A stretch of 64,000 bases of DNA from NCBI RefSeq assembly GCF_021568905.1, contig NZ_JAKGSB010000002.1, positions 248,001 to 312,000 on the forward strand, written 5' to 3'. Position 1 is the stretch's first letter. Each line of letters opens with the position of its first letter. Positions 37,680-48,662 of this stretch are shown in pieces. The stretch is from Zavarzinia marina (GTDB lineage: Bacteria > Pseudomonadota > Alphaproteobacteria > Zavarziniales > Zavarziniaceae). The notes beneath the pieces were generated by a model. It saw nothing but the letters and a program-made list of their open reading frames with translations. It ran no database searches and had not been told where the DNA came from. The translations under genes and the position numbers were made by a program.

Positions 37680-38864
37680 TCAGTGACGGCGGAACAGCCA
37701 CCACAGCGCGCCGCCCGCCAGCAGACCCCAGAAGGCGGCGCCGATACCGCCGACCGAAAGCCCCGAGGCGGTCACCAGAAAGGTCACCAGGGCCGCTTCG
37801 CGCTCCGCCGGCACGGCCAGCGCGGCATGAAGGGCGCTGCCGAAGGCGCCCATCAGGGCCAGCCCGGCGACCGCCTGGATCAGCACCGGCGGTGCCGCCA
37901 CGGCGAGAGCCGCGGCCAGGGTGGCGATGGCGCCGATCGCGGCATAGCCGATGCCCGCCGCCACCGCCGCCAGCCAGCGCCGCGCGGGATCGGTCGCGGC
38001 ATCGGGCCCGGCGCAGAGCGCCGCCGTGATCGCCGCCAGATTGAGCGCATGACCGCCGAAGGGCGCCGTCGCGACGGAGGCGAGGCCGGTGACGACGAAC
38101 AGCGGTCCCGGCGCCGGGCGATAGCCGTAGGTCTGCAATACCGCGAGGCCGGGCACGTTCTGCGACGCCATGGTGACGAGGAACAGCGGCAGGCCGATGC
38201 CGATGATCGCCTGCGCCTCGAACACCGGCACCACCCCTTCCAGGTGGGGCGCCAGGCTCGCGATCGGGGGGAGCACGGCGCCGGCCGAGCCTTCGACCAC
38301 CACCGCGATGACGGTCACCGCCAGCGCCGCCGGCATGGCCCAGAGCCGGTTCACCCGGAGCGTGACGGCCCAGACGATCAGGATCGGCAGGGCCAGGCGG
38401 GGCATGGCGCCGATGGCGGAAAAGGGCGCGAGGCAGAGGTCGAGCAGCACGCCCGCCAGCATCGCCCCGGCCAGCGGCCCCGGGATCGCCGCCACCAGCC
38501 GCCCGAACGGCCGCCACAATCCGGCGATCACCATCAGCACGCCCGCCGCCACGAAGCCCCCGACCGCGGCCGGAAAGCCACCGTCCGGCACCTGGCTGGC
38601 GGCCAGCAGGGCCGCGCCGGGCGTCGACCAGGCGATCGAGATCGGCATCTTCAAACGGATGCTGAGCACGACGTTGAGCAGCCCCATGCCGAGGCTGAGA
38701 ATCAGCAGCCCCGACGCCGCCTGCCCCGGATCGGCGCCGACACCGCGCAGCCCCTCGAGCACGACGGCGAAGGACGAGGCAAAGCCGACCACCGCCGCCA
38801 TCACCCCCGCCGAAACCGGCCGCAGCCATTCCCGATCGCCTACCCCTTTCCGATCGCCTGCCAT
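37680..38864 (-). CDS. benE: BenE-family benzoate/H+ symporter-like transporter
   Basis: The 394-residue protein has about twelve hydrophobic segments. BenE landmarks include ISIAWSTPGAALLAA, VTMASQNVPGLAVLQTYGY, TAPFGGHALNLAAITAALCAG and a C-terminal SGLSVGGIGAAFWGLLAGG. The family takes up benzoate or related aromatic acids. No benzoate catabolic gene lies in the window, so the real substrate may differ. It is divergent from a GntR regulator, with a candidate operator between them. Confidence 0.88.
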   Translation of the reverse strand: MAGDRKGVGDREWLRPVSAGVMAAVVGFASSFAVVLEGLRGVGADPGQAASGLLILSLGMGLLNVVLSIRLKMPISIAWSTPGAALLAASQVPDGGFPAAVGGFVAAGVLMVIAGLWRPFGRLVAAIPGPLAGAMLAGVLLDLCLAPFSAIGAMPRLALPILIVWAVTLRVNRLWAMPAALAVTVIAVVVEGSAGAVLPPIASLAPHLEGVVPVFEAQAIIGIGLPLFLVTMASQNVPGLAVLQTYGYRPAPGPLFVVTGLASVATAPFGGHALNLAAITAALCAGPDAATDPARRWLAAVAAGIGYAAIGAIATLAAALAVAAPPVLIQAVAGLALMGAFGSALHAALAVPAEREAALVTFLVTASGLSVGGIGAAFWGLLAGGALWWLFRRH

Positions 38865-38914
38865 ACCCCTCTCCAAACCCAATGAACGCGTCGCCAACCG
38901 CCCCCTCCACCATC

Positions 38915-38939
38915 GTCATCCCGGCGGAGGCCGGGATCT
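38915..38939 (+). repeat. short dispersed palindromic repeat, copy 2
   Basis: GTCATCCCGGCG followed by GAGGCCGGGATCT is the plus-strand counterpart of the element at 8620-8644, with two differences. It lies in the benE/GntR intergenic region. The inverted arms ATCCCGGC/GCCGGGAT can form a hairpin. Confidence 0.55.
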
Positions 38940-39021
38940 TTCGACGGAGGAGCCCCATGCCCACGAGGTCCCGGCCTTCTGCCCGGACGACATGTTCAGA
39001 TATCGGCGGCACCTTAATAAA

Positions 39022-39033
39022 ATTGGATCCAAT
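39022..39033. promoter_or_regulatory. candidate GntR operator
   Basis: ATTGGATCCAAT is a perfect 12-bp palindrome, 26 nt upstream of the GntR start and 158 nt from the benE start. The A+T-rich flank (TTAATAAA) suggests an overlapping promoter. Palindromes of the ATTGnATnCAAT class are typical targets of FCD-type GntR regulators. Confidence 0.5.
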
Positions 39034-39058
39034 CGACAATCATCTTGAATCCAGAGCG

Positions 39059-39748
39059 ATGCCGCGTCATCGTCCCATCATGGAATTCGCCGATCTGATC
39101 GCGCGCGGACGGCCGCGCTATCGCACCGCCACCGCCTTCGTCGAGGACGTGCTGCGGGAAGCGATCCTGAGCGGCGCGCTGGCCGGCGGCACGCCGCTGC
39201 GCCAGGAGGAACTGGCGGCGGCCTTCGACGTCAGCCGGATGCCGGTGCGCGAGGCTCTGCGCCAGCTCGAAGCCCAGGCCCTGGTCGATTTCGCGCCCCA
39301 CAAGGGGGCCGTGGTCACCGAGATTTCGGCGTCCGACGCCGCCGATCACTATGCCATCCGCGCGGCGCTCGAACCCGCCGCCCTGCGCCTGTCCCTGCCC
39401 CATCTGACGGCGGAGGACCTCGCCCGCGCCGAGGGCCTGCTGGCCGAGATGGACACGGAACCCGACATGTCGCGCCTGGGCGACCTGAACCGGCGCTTTC
39501 ATCTGGTGCTCTACGCCAGGGCCGGGCGGCCCCGGCTGATCGCCCTGGTCGAACAGCATCTGGCCGCCGCCGACCGCTACCTGCGCTTCCATTTCGCGGC
39601 CCTCGGCCGGGATAAGATGGGCCAGCACGAACACGCCGCCCTCCTCGCCGCGGCAAGCGCCGGCGACGCCGGCGAAGCCAGCCGGATCCTCACCACCCAT
39701 ATCGAGACGGCGGCCCGCGGCATCGAAGCCTTCTTCGCCGCGCGATAG
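39059..39748 (+). CDS. GntR-family regulator with FCD ligand domain
   Basis: The protein has 229 residues. The winged helix reads RTATAFVEDVLREAILSG then LRQEELAAAFDVSRMPVREALRQLEAQ. The FCD domain begins near residue 90, with DAADHYAIRAALEPAALRL and metal-type histidines in RRFHLVLY, GQHEHAALL and TTHIETAARG. FCD proteins of this kind (VanR group) sense aromatic or other organic acids. That suits control of the divergent benE gene. ATG 39080 is an alternative start. Confidence 0.9.
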   Translation: MPRHRPIMEFADLIARGRPRYRTATAFVEDVLREAILSGALAGGTPLRQEELAAAFDVSRMPVREALRQLEAQALVDFAPHKGAVVTEISASDAADHYAIRAALEPAALRLSLPHLTAEDLARAEGLLAEMDTEPDMSRLGDLNRRFHLVLYARAGRPRLIALVEQHLAAADRYLRFHFAALGRDKMGQHEHAALLAAASAGDAGEASRILTTHIETAARGIEAFFAAR

Positions 39749-39791
39749 GCCGGTAGGCCGGTGCGTGTTGGGCAGTCCTTGGAGACCCGTC

Positions 39792-39887
39792 ATGGCCGGA
39801 GCCCGTAAACTCGAAATCACCTTGCAGGAAGATTCAGGCCGAATTGATCCAGCAGGCACTGGCAGTCCCGGGCTCGAGACGATTTGA
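39792..39887 (+). pseudogene. remnant of a ParD-like antitoxin
   Basis: A 31-codon frame with a GGAG ribosome site starts MAGARKLEITLQE, a ribbon-helix-helix antitoxin-like N-terminus, and then goes out of frame. The neighbouring frame across the break reads KIQAELIQQALA, like antitoxin C-terminal sequence. Most of the antitoxin is missing. The remnant overlaps the toxin gene by 4 nt. Confidence 0.5.
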
Positions 39888-40153
39888 TCGACATCTACAC
39901 AGCGGTCGGTCAGCACCATCAGCCTGCGGCGGAACATATATTGTCCCGGCTTGAAGACAGAGTGCTGCAATTGCGGCAACACCCACGCCTCGGCCCCGGA
40001 CGTGATGAAATCAAGCCAGGCATTCGGGCCCTTGTGGTCGGCGCATACATCGTCTTCTACCGCAACACGCCCGACGCCGATGAAGGACCGGTCGACATGG
40101 TGGAGGTGCTCCGCGTGCTCGATGGCCGGCGCGCGCTTTCACGGCTTGTCTAA
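39884..40153 (+). CDS. RelE/ParE-family toxin, N-terminus apparently lost
   Basis: From the TTG at 39884 the frame gives 89 residues with the ParE pattern: LSRLEDRVLQLRQHPRLGPG, RDEIKPGIRALVVGAYIVFYR and a final VEVLRVLDGRRALSRLV. Six codons upstream still read SRARDDLIDIY, the normal start of the first helix, but the frame then meets a TGA at 39845 and has no ATG/GTG. The first strand of the fold is therefore missing or unexpressed. ParE/RelE toxins poison gyrase or cleave mRNA; this copy is probably inactive, consistent with the gutted antitoxin beside it. Confidence 0.65.
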   Translation: MIDIYTAVGQHHQPAAEHILSRLEDRVLQLRQHPRLGPGRDEIKPGIRALVVGAYIVFYRNTPDADEGPVDMVEVLRVLDGRRALSRLV

Positions 40154-40180
40154 ATCGCGGCCGGGCCTAGAGTCCGGGCC

Positions 40181-42886
40181 ATGTCCGACCTCGCCGCTTC
40201 CCTCGAATCGAGCACCGACGCGCCCGACCTGACCGGCGCCACCCCCATGATGGCGCAATATCTGGGCATCAAGGCCGCCCATCCCGGCTGCCTGCTGTTC
40301 TACCGCATGGGCGATTTCTACGAATTGTTCTTCGAGGATGCGGAACTGGCCTCCGCCGCGCTCGACATCACCCTGACAAAAAGGGGCAAGCATCAGGGCG
40401 AGGACATCGCCATGTGCGGCGTGCCGGTCCATGCCGCCGATGCCTATCTCTCGCGCCTCATCCGCAAGGGTTTCAAGGTCGCGATCTGCGAGCAGGCGGA
40501 AGACCCGGCGGAAGCGAAGAAACGCGCCGGCAAGACCCTGGTCCGGCGCGAGGTGGTGCGCATCGTCACCCCCGGCACCCTGACCGAGGAAAGCCTGCTG
40601 GATGCCCGCAGCAACAATCTCCTCGCCGCGCTGGGCGGGGCGGAGGGGCGGCTGGCGCTCGCCGTCGCCGACGTCTCGACCGGTCTCTTCGAAGTCATCG
40701 CGGTGCAGCCGGCGCAATTGGGTGCCGAACTGGCGCGGCTCTCGCCCGGTGAACTCCTGGTCTCGGACCGGCGCCTGGACGAACCCGCCCTGAAGGCCCT
40801 GGACGGCGCCTATGACGACCGCCTGTCGCCCCTGCCCGCCGCGCGTTTCGATTCAGGGGCGGCCGAACGGCGTCTGCGCGACGTCTTCGGGGTCGGCACG
40901 CTCGATGGTTTCGGCGCTTTCGGGCGGGCGGAGCTTTCGGCCCTGGGCGCCGTTCTCGCCTATGTCGAACTGACCCAGAAGGGCAGGCTGGCGCGGCTCC
41001 GCCCGCCCCGGCGCATCACCGCCGGTTCCACCATGGCGATCGACGCGGCGACACGGCGCAGCCTGGAACTGACCCAGGGCCCCGACGGCGGGCGCACCGG
41101 CAGCCTGCTCGCCATCGTCGACGAGACGGTAACCGGCCCCGGCGCCCGCCTGCTGAAGCAATGGCTGTCCGCCCCCCTGACCGAGGTCGCGGCGATCGAG
41201 ACGAGACTCGACATGGTCGACCACCTGCTGCGCCAGGGCGGGCTGCGCCAGGGCCTGCGCAGCCTGTTGCGCCGCCTGCCGGATCTCGAACGCGCGCTGG
41301 CCCGGCTCGCGCTCGGGCGGGGCGGGCCGCGCGACCTCGCCGCCGTCGGCCAGGGTCTCGCGCTCTTGCCGGAAGTCGGCGCCCTGTTCCTGCATGCCGA
41401 TCTGAACCCGCCGCCCGAAGGCCTGGCGCGATCGCTCGACCGGCTCGGCAATCACGCCGCGCTTGCGGAAAAACTGACCGCCGCGCTCATCGCCGAACCG
41501 CCGGCGCTGGCCCGGGACGGCGGTTATGTCGCCGCCGGCTGGTCCGCCGCGCTGGACGACGAGCGGCGCCTGCGCGACGAGGGCCGGCGTCTCGTCGCCG
41601 CCCTCGAAGGCCGGCTGCGCGGCGATACCGGGGTCGGCGGCCTGAAGGTCCGGCACAACAATGTCCTCGGCTATCACATCGAGGTGACGCCGGTTCACGC
41701 CGACAAGCTGGCGGCGGACGATCGCTTCATCCACCGCCAGACGCTGGGCAGCGCGGTCCGTTTCACCACCGTCGAATTGAGCGATCTCGCCGATCGCATC
41801 GCCCGCGCCGGCGACCGGGCAACGGCCATGGAAGTGGAGATCTTCGACGGGCTGGTCGCCGAGGTGCTCGCCGCTTCCGCCGCCGTCGCCGAGGCGGCCC
41901 TGGGCCTCGCAGAGATCGACGTCGCCGCCGGCCTCGCCGAACTGGCGGAGAAGCGCCGCTATTGCCGCCCGAAGGTCGAGGACGGCACCGCCTTCCTGAT
42001 CGAGGGCGGACGCCACCCGGTGGTCGAAGCCGGCTTCGGCCCGGGGCGGGAGGGCGATTTCGTCGCCAACGACTGCGACCTCGGCCCCGGCAACAGGCTG
42101 TGGCTGCTGACCGGTCCGAATATGGCCGGCAAATCGACCTTCCTGCGGCAGAACGCCCTGATCGCCGTCATGGCCCAGGCCGGCAGTTTCGTGCCCGCAA
42201 CATCCGCCCTGATCGGCACCGTCGACCGGCTGTTCAGCCGCGTGGGCGCCGCCGACGATCTGGCGCGCGGGCGTTCCACCTTCATGGTCGAGATGGTCGA
42301 GGCCGCCGCGATCCTCAATCAGGCGACGGAACGCAGCCTCGTCATCCTCGACGAATTGGGCCGGGGTACGGCCACCTGGGACGGGCTGTCCATCGCCTGG
42401 GCGGCGATCGAGCATCTGCACGATGTGAACAGGGCCCGCGCCCTCTTCGCCACCCATTACCACGAATTGACGGTGCTGGCGGAACGCCTGGCCGAGGTGG
42501 CGGCCCATACGGTCAAGGTGCGCGAATGGAAGGGCGACGTCGTCTTCCTTCACGAAGTCGTGCGCGGCACCGCCGACCGCTCCTACGGCATTCAGGTGGC
42601 GAAGCTGGCCGGCCTGCCGCCCGCCGTCATCGGCCGGGCCGAGGACGTGCTGCACCGCCTCGAGTCGGGCCCCGCCGGCAATGCGGGCGGCCGGCCCGAC
42701 ATGGCGGCGCTTGCGGACGATCTGCCCCTCTTCGCCGCCCTCGCGCCGAAACCGAAAGCGGCCCTGGCCGATCCGGCCGCGTCGGCTCTGGCGGAGGCGA
42801 TGAAAGCCCTGTCCCCGGACGACATGACCCCGCGCGAGGCGCTGGAGGCGCTCTATCGCCTGAAGGCGCTATCGGCTGGCGGCTGA
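40181..42886 (+). CDS. mutS: DNA mismatch repair protein MutS
   Basis: The 901-residue protein has the mismatch-sensing motif [12 protein letters not shown] (Phe-x-Glu) near the N-terminus. The clamp and lever helices follow. The ATPase has Walker [14 protein letters not shown], the serine-loop region [20 protein letters not shown], Walker [17 protein letters not shown] and FATHYHEL. It recognises mispairs and recruits MutL, which is not in the window. Its last 18 nt overlap the end of the convergent ltrA-like gene. Confidence 0.98.
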   Translation: MSDLAASLESSTDAPDLTGATPMMAQYLGIKAAHPGCLLFYRMGDFYELFFEDAELASAALDITLTKRGKHQGEDIAMCGVPVHAADAYLSRLIRKGFKVAICEQAEDPAEAKKRAGKTLVRREVVRIVTPGTLTEESLLDARSNNLLAALGGAEGRLALAVADVSTGLFEVIAVQPAQLGAELARLSPGELLVSDRRLDEPALKALDGAYDDRLSPLPAARFDSGAAERRLRDVFGVGTLDGFGAFGRAELSALGAVLAYVELTQKGRLARLRPPRRITAGSTMAIDAATRRSLELTQGPDGGRTGSLLAIVDETVTGPGARLLKQWLSAPLTEVAAIETRLDMVDHLLRQGGLRQGLRSLLRRLPDLERALARLALGRGGPRDLAAVGQGLALLPEVGALFLHADLNPPPEGLARSLDRLGNHAALAEKLTAALIAEPPALARDGGYVAAGWSAALDDERRLRDEGRRLVAALEGRLRGDTGVGGLKVRHNNVLGYHIEVTPVHADKLAADDRFIHRQTLGSAVRFTTVELSDLADRIARAGDRATAMEVEIFDGLVAEVLAASAAVAEAALGLAEIDVAAGLAELAEKRRYCRPKVEDGTAFLIEGGRHPVVEAGFGPGREGDFVANDCDLGPGNRLWLLTGPNMAGKSTFLRQNALIAVMAQAGSFVPATSALIGTVDRLFSRVGAADDLARGRSTFMVEMVEAAAILNQATERSLVILDELGRGTATWDGLSIAWAAIEHLHDVNRARALFATHYHELTVLAERLAEVAAHTVKVREWKGDVVFLHEVVRGTADRSYGIQVAKLAGLPPAVIGRAEDVLHRLESGPAGNAGGRPDMAALADDLPLFAALAPKPKAALADPAASALAEAMKALSPDDMTPREALEALYRLKALSAGG

Positions 42887-44065
42887 GGCCACGGCCGGCA
42901 GGCAGCGGCGCTTGCGGTCTTCCCAGACCGAGATGGCGATCATGACCACGGTAGCGATCCAGCTCATCGACAGCAGGTCGACCAGAGGGTGGATCGCGAT
43001 CAGCGCGATCAGCCCGGCCATGCCGACGATATGCGACAGCGGCACGACGCCGTAGACCATCTTCTTGTAGAGGGTGCTGCCGAAGAGATAGATCGCCGGC
43101 CCCGCCATCATCGCGATGCCCTGGCCGAGGTCCGCCACCGCATGGGGATGGGCCAGGGTCAGGTCGTTGCCGACGGCGGTGACGATGATGCCCGCGATCA
43201 TGACGACATGGACATAGTGGTAATAGGCGCCGATCCGCCCCGGATCGTCCGACTTGGTGATGACCTCGATCGCATCCTTGCTGGAGGTGCCGAAATAGAG
43301 CCACCACAGGACGAGCGTACCGAGAAAGGTGCCGAGCATGGCGAGCACCGTCGCCCCGTCCCAGACCTCGGCCCGCGACAGGGGCAGGCCGGTGGCGAGC
43401 ACCGTCTCGCCCAGGGCGACGATGACGAAGAGGTGGCAGCGTTCGATCAGATGGCCGCCCTCGATGGTCCAGTCCCGCGTCCGCGAGCGGCCGAGGCCGG
43501 GCAGGCGGAAGCCGAACATGGGCGAGACATATTCGCAGAGCACGCCGAGGGTCCAGAGCACCAGGCGCCATTCGTGATGGGCGAAGGCGCCGGCGATCCA
43601 GAAGGCGGCGGCGATCAGGCCCCAGATCAGGATCCGCAGGTAATTGTCCCACAGCGCATGGCCGCGCAGATGGGCCAGCACGACGGCGCTGCGCCCCACC
43701 TGCATCAGGACGAAGGCACCCGCGAAGATGAAGCCGCGATCGCCGAAGGCATCCGGTATCGAGGCCCCCATGACGAGGCCGACGAGCATGGTGACGAAGA
43801 GGAGCGCCCGGATGCGCGGCGTCTCGGGATCGAACCAATTCGTCACCCAGGCGGTATATTGCCAGCCGAGCCAGACCGCGAACCAGAGCACCAGGGTCTC
43901 GAGCGCGCCCATGACCGACAGGTGATGCACCAGCCCATGGGCGAGCTGCGTCACGGCGAAGACATAGACGAGATCGAAGAAGAGTTCCTCGAAGCCGACC
44001 TTGGCGTGATGCCCGTCGCGGTGGCGCAGAAGGGCATGGCGCCCCTTCGTTGAAGTTTCGGTCAT
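42869..44065 (-). CDS. low-temperature-requirement A (LtrA) family membrane protein
   Basis: The 398-residue protein has many hydrophobic segments. LtrA-family hallmarks are [22 protein letters not shown] near the N-terminus, [20 protein letters not shown] and [12 protein letters not shown]. The name comes from a Listeria mutant unable to grow in the cold; the biochemical function is not established. ATG 44065 is preferred because the conserved region starts soon after and the upstream 18 codons add nothing family-like. It stands between mutS and glnD and is read against both. Confidence 0.87.
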   Translation of the reverse strand: MTETSTKGRHALLRHRDGHHAKVGFEELFFDLVYVFAVTQLAHGLVHHLSVMGALETLVLWFAVWLGWQYTAWVTNWFDPETPRIRALLFVTMLVGLVMGASIPDAFGDRGFIFAGAFVLMQVGRSAVVLAHLRGHALWDNYLRILIWGLIAAAFWIAGAFAHHEWRLVLWTLGVLCEYVSPMFGFRLPGLGRSRTRDWTIEGGHLIERCHLFVIVALGETVLATGLPLSRAEVWDGATVLAMLGTFLGTLVLWWLYFGTSSKDAIEVITKSDDPGRIGAYYHYVHVVMIAGIIVTAVGNDLTLAHPHAVADLGQGIAMMAGPAIYLFGSTLYKKMVYGVVPLSHIVGMAGLIALIAIHPLVDLLSMSWIATVVMIAISVWEDRKRRCLPAVASAASR

Positions 44066-44180
44066 GACGGTCCCCGGCCCGTGAACCGCCAAGAAATGCC
44101 AGAAGCGCGGAACGGCCACAACCCGACATGGCCGCCACGCCCGCCGCGCGTGCCTCGCATGTCGACGCGCGGGGCCGAAT

Positions 44181-44196
44181 GCCCTACCTATAGGGC
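44181..44196. promoter_or_regulatory. palindrome upstream of glnD
   Basis: GCCCTACCTATAGGGC has 6-bp arms (GCCCTA/TAGGGC) around CCTA and ends 21 nt before the glnD start. It may be an operator or part of a promoter; nothing identifies the binding protein. Confidence 0.3.
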
Positions 44197-44217
44197 AGGA
44201 AATCTCTCGAGGAAGCG

Positions 44218-47016
44218 ATGGATATCGTCGTCAAGCACCGCCGTGCGATCGTGGACCGTAAGGGGCTGATGGATTCGCTCGAGTCCTTCGCCGCCGGCGA
44301 GCCGGGACCGGATGCATTGCGGGCGCATGTGGTCGCGACCCTGAAGCAGGCCCTGGCGGACGGACGCGCCGAATGCCGCCGCCGCCTGGAGATGGACGAG
44401 GCGAACGGCCGCGAGACGGCCGCCGGCCTCTGCCATCTGGTCGACCAGATCATCCGCGTGCTGCACGATTTCACGCTGGCCCATGTCTATCCGGTGATGA
44501 ACCCGACGGCGGGCGAGCGCCTGGATCTCGTCGCGCTGGGCGGTTACGGGCGCGGCGAACTGGCGCCCGGGTCCGACGTCGATCTCCTGTTCCTGCTGCC
44601 CTACAAGGAGACGCCCTGGCACGAGCAGGTGATCGAATTCATGCTCTACCTGCTGTGGGACCTGGGCCTGAAGGTGGGCCATGCCACCCGTTCGGTCGAC
44701 GACTGCGTGCGTCTCGCCCGGCAGGACTTCACCATCTGCACCTCGCTTCTCGAAATGCGCTGGCTGTGGGGCGATCAGGCCCTGTTCCACGAATTGAAGG
44801 ACCGCTTCTGGCGCGAGGTCGTCAACGGCACCGGCGCCGCCTTCGTCGAGGCGAAGCTGAAGGAACGCGACGAGCGCCATATGCGCCTCGGCGATTCGCG
44901 CTATACGGTCGAGCCCAACGTGAAGGAAGGCAAGGGCGGCCTGCGCGATCTCCACACCCTGTGGTGGATCGCGAAATACGTCCACCGCGTGGAGGACGTC
45001 GCGGATCTCGTCGCCAAGGGCGTGCTGTCGGCCGACGAATACCGCCGCTTCATCAAGGCCGAGAGTTTCCTCTGGAATGTGCGCTGTCACCTGCACTTCC
45101 TGACCGGGCGGCCCGAGGAGCGCCTGACCTTCGACGTCCAGCCCGAACTGGCGCGGCGCCTGAACTATACCGATCATGCCGGTACGCGCGGCGTCGAACG
45201 CTTCATGAAGCATTACTTCCTGTTCGCCAAGGACGTCGGGGTTCTCACCCGGATCTTCTGCGCCAACCTCGAGGAAGACACGCGGCGGCGCCCGTCCAAG
45301 ATGAAGCTGCTGCGCCTGTCGCGCCGCGCCAAGGCCCTGGAGGGCTTCATGCGCGAGGGCGATCGCCTGAACATCGCGACGGAAGACCAGTTCGAGAGCG
45401 CGCCGATCGACATGATCCGCCTGTTCGAGGTGGCGCAGCGCCACGCGCTGGACGTCCACCCCCAGGCCCTGCATCTGATCACCCGCAGCCTGAAGCGGAT
45501 CGATGCGTCGCTTCGCAACGACCCCGCCGCCAATGCCCTGTTCCTGTCGATCCTGACCAGCAAGAAGGATCCGGAAACCGCGCTCAGGCGCCTGAACGAG
45601 GCAGGCGTGTTCGGCCGCTTCGTGCCCGACTTCGGCCGCGTCGTCGCCCAGATGCAATACGACATGTACCATGTCTATACGGTCGACGAGCACACCATCC
45701 GGGCGATCGGCATCCTGGCCGACATCGAGGCCGGCCACCTCGCCAAGGATCTGCCCCTGGCGAGCGAGATCATCCACAAGGTCGTGTCGCGCCGGGTGCT
45801 CTATTGCGCCGTCCTCATTCACGACATCGCCAAGGGCCGGGGCGGCGACCATTCGGTGCTGGGGGCCGAGGTCGCCATGCGTCTCTGCCCGCGTCTCGGC
45901 CTGACCGCGGCCGAGACCGAGACCGTCTCGTGGCTGGTGCGCTATCACCTGCTGATGTCCAACACCGCCTTCAAGCGGGACCTGGCGGATCCCAAGACCG
46001 TCCATGATTTCGCCGAAGTGGTGCAGAGCCCCGAGCGGCTTCGCCTGCTGAACGTTCTGACGGTCGCCGACATCCGCGCCGTCGGGCCGGGCATCTGGAA
46101 CGGCTGGAAGGGACAATTGCTGCGCACGCTCTATTACGAAGCGGAACTGCTGCTGTCGGGCGGTCATGTCAGCGTCGGCAAGGAACGGGTGGCGGGCATC
46201 CAGAAGGAGATCGCGGAACACCTGAAGGACTGGAAGAAGGCGGACATCGACGCCTTCTTCAAGCGCAGCGCCGAATCCTATTTCCTGTCGACGCCGGCGC
46301 CCTGTGCCGCGCGCCACGCCCGCCTGATGCGCGAGGCGGACCGCGAGGAAGCCCCCCTGACCCTCGCGACCCGCATCGACCGCTTCAACGCGGTGACCGA
46401 GGTCACGCTCTATACCGCCGACCATCCCGGTCTCTTCGCCCGCGTCACCGGGGCGATCTCGGTCTGCGGCGCCACCGTCGTAGACGCCAAGATCTTCACG
46501 ACGAACGACGGCATGGTGCTGGACGTCTTCACCATCCAGGACGCGGACGGCGGCCCGTTCGACCGGCCGGAGCGGCTGGCCAAACTGTCGACCACAATCG
46601 AACAGGTGCTGATGGGCCGGGTCCGCCCGCGCGAGGTGCTGGCGCGCCAGGCGGCGCCTTCGAAGCGGACCTCGGCCTTCAAGGTCGTGCCCCGCGTGCT
46701 GATCGACAACAACGCGGCGACCAAGCTGACGGTGATCGAGGTCAACGGCCGCGACCGGACCGGCCTGCTGTTCGAGCTGACCCGCGCCCTCTTCGCCCTG
46801 AACCTGACCATCCGCTCGGCCCAGGTCGCGACCTATGGCGAGCGCGCGGTCGACGTCTTCTATGTCTCCGACCTGTTCGGCCACAAGATCCGCCACGGCG
46901 GCAAGCTGAAGGCGATCGAGCGCCGGCTGACGGACGTGCTGGCCCCGAAGCCGGCGCCGAGTGCCGCGGCCGAAGGCGGAACACGCACCGCAAGGCGCAG
47001 CGCCACCGGCCGCTGA
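44218..47016 (+). CDS. glnD: bifunctional [PII] uridylyltransferase / uridylyl-removing enzyme GlnD
   Basis: The 932-residue protein has the nucleotidyltransferase motif [20 protein letters not shown], a PII-UTase linker domain, an HD phosphohydrolase domain ([16 protein letters not shown]) and two C-terminal ACT domains that sense glutamine (starts near residues 720 and 840). It uridylylates PII proteins under nitrogen shortage and reverses this when glutamine is high. GAGGAAG serves as ribosome site. murJ begins 12 nt downstream and is likely cotranscribed. Confidence 0.97.
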   Translation: MDIVVKHRRAIVDRKGLMDSLESFAAGEPGPDALRAHVVATLKQALADGRAECRRRLEMDEANGRETAAGLCHLVDQIIRVLHDFTLAHVYPVMNPTAGERLDLVALGGYGRGELAPGSDVDLLFLLPYKETPWHEQVIEFMLYLLWDLGLKVGHATRSVDDCVRLARQDFTICTSLLEMRWLWGDQALFHELKDRFWREVVNGTGAAFVEAKLKERDERHMRLGDSRYTVEPNVKEGKGGLRDLHTLWWIAKYVHRVEDVADLVAKGVLSADEYRRFIKAESFLWNVRCHLHFLTGRPEERLTFDVQPELARRLNYTDHAGTRGVERFMKHYFLFAKDVGVLTRIFCANLEEDTRRRPSKMKLLRLSRRAKALEGFMREGDRLNIATEDQFESAPIDMIRLFEVAQRHALDVHPQALHLITRSLKRIDASLRNDPAANALFLSILTSKKDPETALRRLNEAGVFGRFVPDFGRVVAQMQYDMYHVYTVDEHTIRAIGILADIEAGHLAKDLPLASEIIHKVVSRRVLYCAVLIHDIAKGRGGDHSVLGAEVAMRLCPRLGLTAAETETVSWLVRYHLLMSNTAFKRDLADPKTVHDFAEVVQSPERLRLLNVLTVADIRAVGPGIWNGWKGQLLRTLYYEAELLLSGGHVSVGKERVAGIQKEIAEHLKDWKKADIDAFFKRSAESYFLSTPAPCAARHARLMREADREEAPLTLATRIDRFNAVTEVTLYTADHPGLFARVTGAISVCGATVVDAKIFTTNDGMVLDVFTIQDADGGPFDRPERLAKLSTTIEQVLMGRVRPREVLARQAAPSKRTSAFKVVPRVLIDNNAATKLTVIEVNGRDRTGLLFELTRALFALNLTIRSAQVATYGERAVDVFYVSDLFGHKIRHGGKLKAIERRLTDVLAPKPAPSAAAEGGTRTARRSATGR

Positions 47017-47028
47017 GGCACGCCGGCC

Positions 47029-48591
47029 ATGGCCCTGCTGCGCTCCGTCGCCACCATCGGCGGCTATACGATGGCCAGCCGTGTCCTCGGCTTCGTGCGC
47101 GACACGCTGTTCGCCGCGATTCTGGGCGCCGGCATGGCGGCGGACGCCTTCATGGTCGCCTTCCGCCTGCCCAATTTCCTGCGCTCGCTGTTCGCCGAAG
47201 GGGCCTTCAATGCCGCCTTCGTGCCGCTCTATTCGCGGATCCTGGCAGGGCCCGACGGGGAGCGGAAGGCATCGCGCTTCGCGGGCGAGATCGCCAGCCT
47301 GCTGACCGCGACCCTGGTGACCGTGGTCACCCTGTTCATGATCTTCATGCCGCAGGCGATGCATGTGCTGGCGCCGGGCTTTTCCGAGGATCCCGAGAAA
47401 TACGCCCTGGCGGTCGACCTCACACGCCTCGCCTTTCCCTATCTCGCCTATATCAGCCTCGTTTCGCTGCAGGGCGCGATCCTGAACGCGCATCACAAGT
47501 TCGCGGCGCCGGCGGCGACGCCGATCATGATGAACCTGGTGCTGATCGCCGGCCTGCTGATCCCCGTGCGATACCTCGACGTCGCCCATACCCAGGCGAT
47601 CGCGGTGACCCTGGCGGGGATCGTGCAATTCATCTGGCTGGCGGTCCACATGCAGCGCAGCGGCTTCGAACTGCGCCTGCATCTGCCGCGCTTCGGGCCG
47701 GAGATCCGGCGCTTCTTCAAGCTGCTGGCGCCGGCGATGCTGGGCGCCGGGGTCTATCAGGTCAATGTCCTGATCGACATGATCCTGGCCTCCATGCTGC
47801 CGGAAGGGACCGTGTCCTATCTCTTCTACGCCGACCGGCTGAACCAATTGCCGCTGGCGGTGATCGGCATCGCCATTTCGACCGCGCTGCTGCCCGTGCT
47901 CTCGGCGCAACTGGCGCGGGGCGAGACCACCCAGGCCGTCGCCACCCAGAATCGCGCGCTCGAAGGGGCGCTGCTGCTGACCCTGCCGGCGGCGGCCGCG
48001 CTGGCCGCGATTCCGGAGACGATCATCGGCGTCCTGTTCCAGCGCGGCGCCTTCACCGCCCACGACACGGTGGAGACGGCCCGCGCCCTCGGCATCCTCG
48101 GCCTCGGGCTGCCGGCCTTCACGGCGGTAAAGGTGTTCACCCCGGCCTTCCACGCGCGGGAGGATACGCGCACGCCGGTGGTCATCGGCTTCGTCGCCCT
48201 GGTGGTCAACCTGGGTGTCGCGCTGGCGGCCATGTGGTCGCTGCAGCAGGCGGGTCTCGCGCTTGCCTCCACCGTCGCCGCCTGGGGCCACATGGCCCAG
48301 CTCATGTATATCCTGCACAAGCGCGGCCACTTCAAACCCGACGTCCGGCTGCTGTCGCGCGCGCTGCGCCTGCTTGCCGCGACCGTGGTGATGGCGGCGG
48401 CCCTGCTCGCCCTCGAATGGCAGCTCCGCCCCCTGTTCGAGCGGGACATCCTGTGGCGCGCGGGCAGCCTGCTGGCGCTGGTCGCCGGCGGCGGCCTGGT
48501 CTATCTGGCGGCCGCGCTCGGCTTCGGCGGCGTCAACCGCGACGATCTGAGGCGCCTCCTCGTCCGGGGCCGTCCGCCCCGGTCGGGTTGA
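47029..48591 (+). CDS. murJ: lipid II flippase MurJ
   Basis: The 520-residue inner-membrane protein has about fourteen hydrophobic segments. The family N-terminus is clear ([40 protein letters not shown]), as is [20 protein letters not shown] in the middle. It moves the peptidoglycan precursor lipid II across the membrane. It sits between glnD and trpS, an order common in alphaproteobacteria. Confidence 0.96.
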   Translation: MALLRSVATIGGYTMASRVLGFVRDTLFAAILGAGMAADAFMVAFRLPNFLRSLFAEGAFNAAFVPLYSRILAGPDGERKASRFAGEIASLLTATLVTVVTLFMIFMPQAMHVLAPGFSEDPEKYALAVDLTRLAFPYLAYISLVSLQGAILNAHHKFAAPAATPIMMNLVLIAGLLIPVRYLDVAHTQAIAVTLAGIVQFIWLAVHMQRSGFELRLHLPRFGPEIRRFFKLLAPAMLGAGVYQVNVLIDMILASMLPEGTVSYLFYADRLNQLPLAVIGIAISTALLPVLSAQLARGETTQAVATQNRALEGALLLTLPAAAALAAIPETIIGVLFQRGAFTAHDTVETARALGILGLGLPAFTAVKVFTPAFHAREDTRTPVVIGFVALVVNLGVALAAMWSLQQAGLALASTVAAWGHMAQLMYILHKRGHFKPDVRLLSRALRLLAATVVMAAALLALEWQLRPLFERDILWRAGSLLALVAGGGLVYLAAALGFGGVNRDDLRRLLVRGRPPRSG

Positions 48592-48662
48592 GGGCGGCGC
48601 GGTTGACCGGCGCGCGGTCCGGCGCCATAAGGGGCCGGATTCAGCGAGAGAGCATCGGCATC

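Noticed and set aside
44188-48330. A 1380-codon open frame on the minus strand opposite glnD and murJ
   Set aside because: Same cause: it spans two well-supported genes on the other strand and their junction, and its translation has no recognisable fold.
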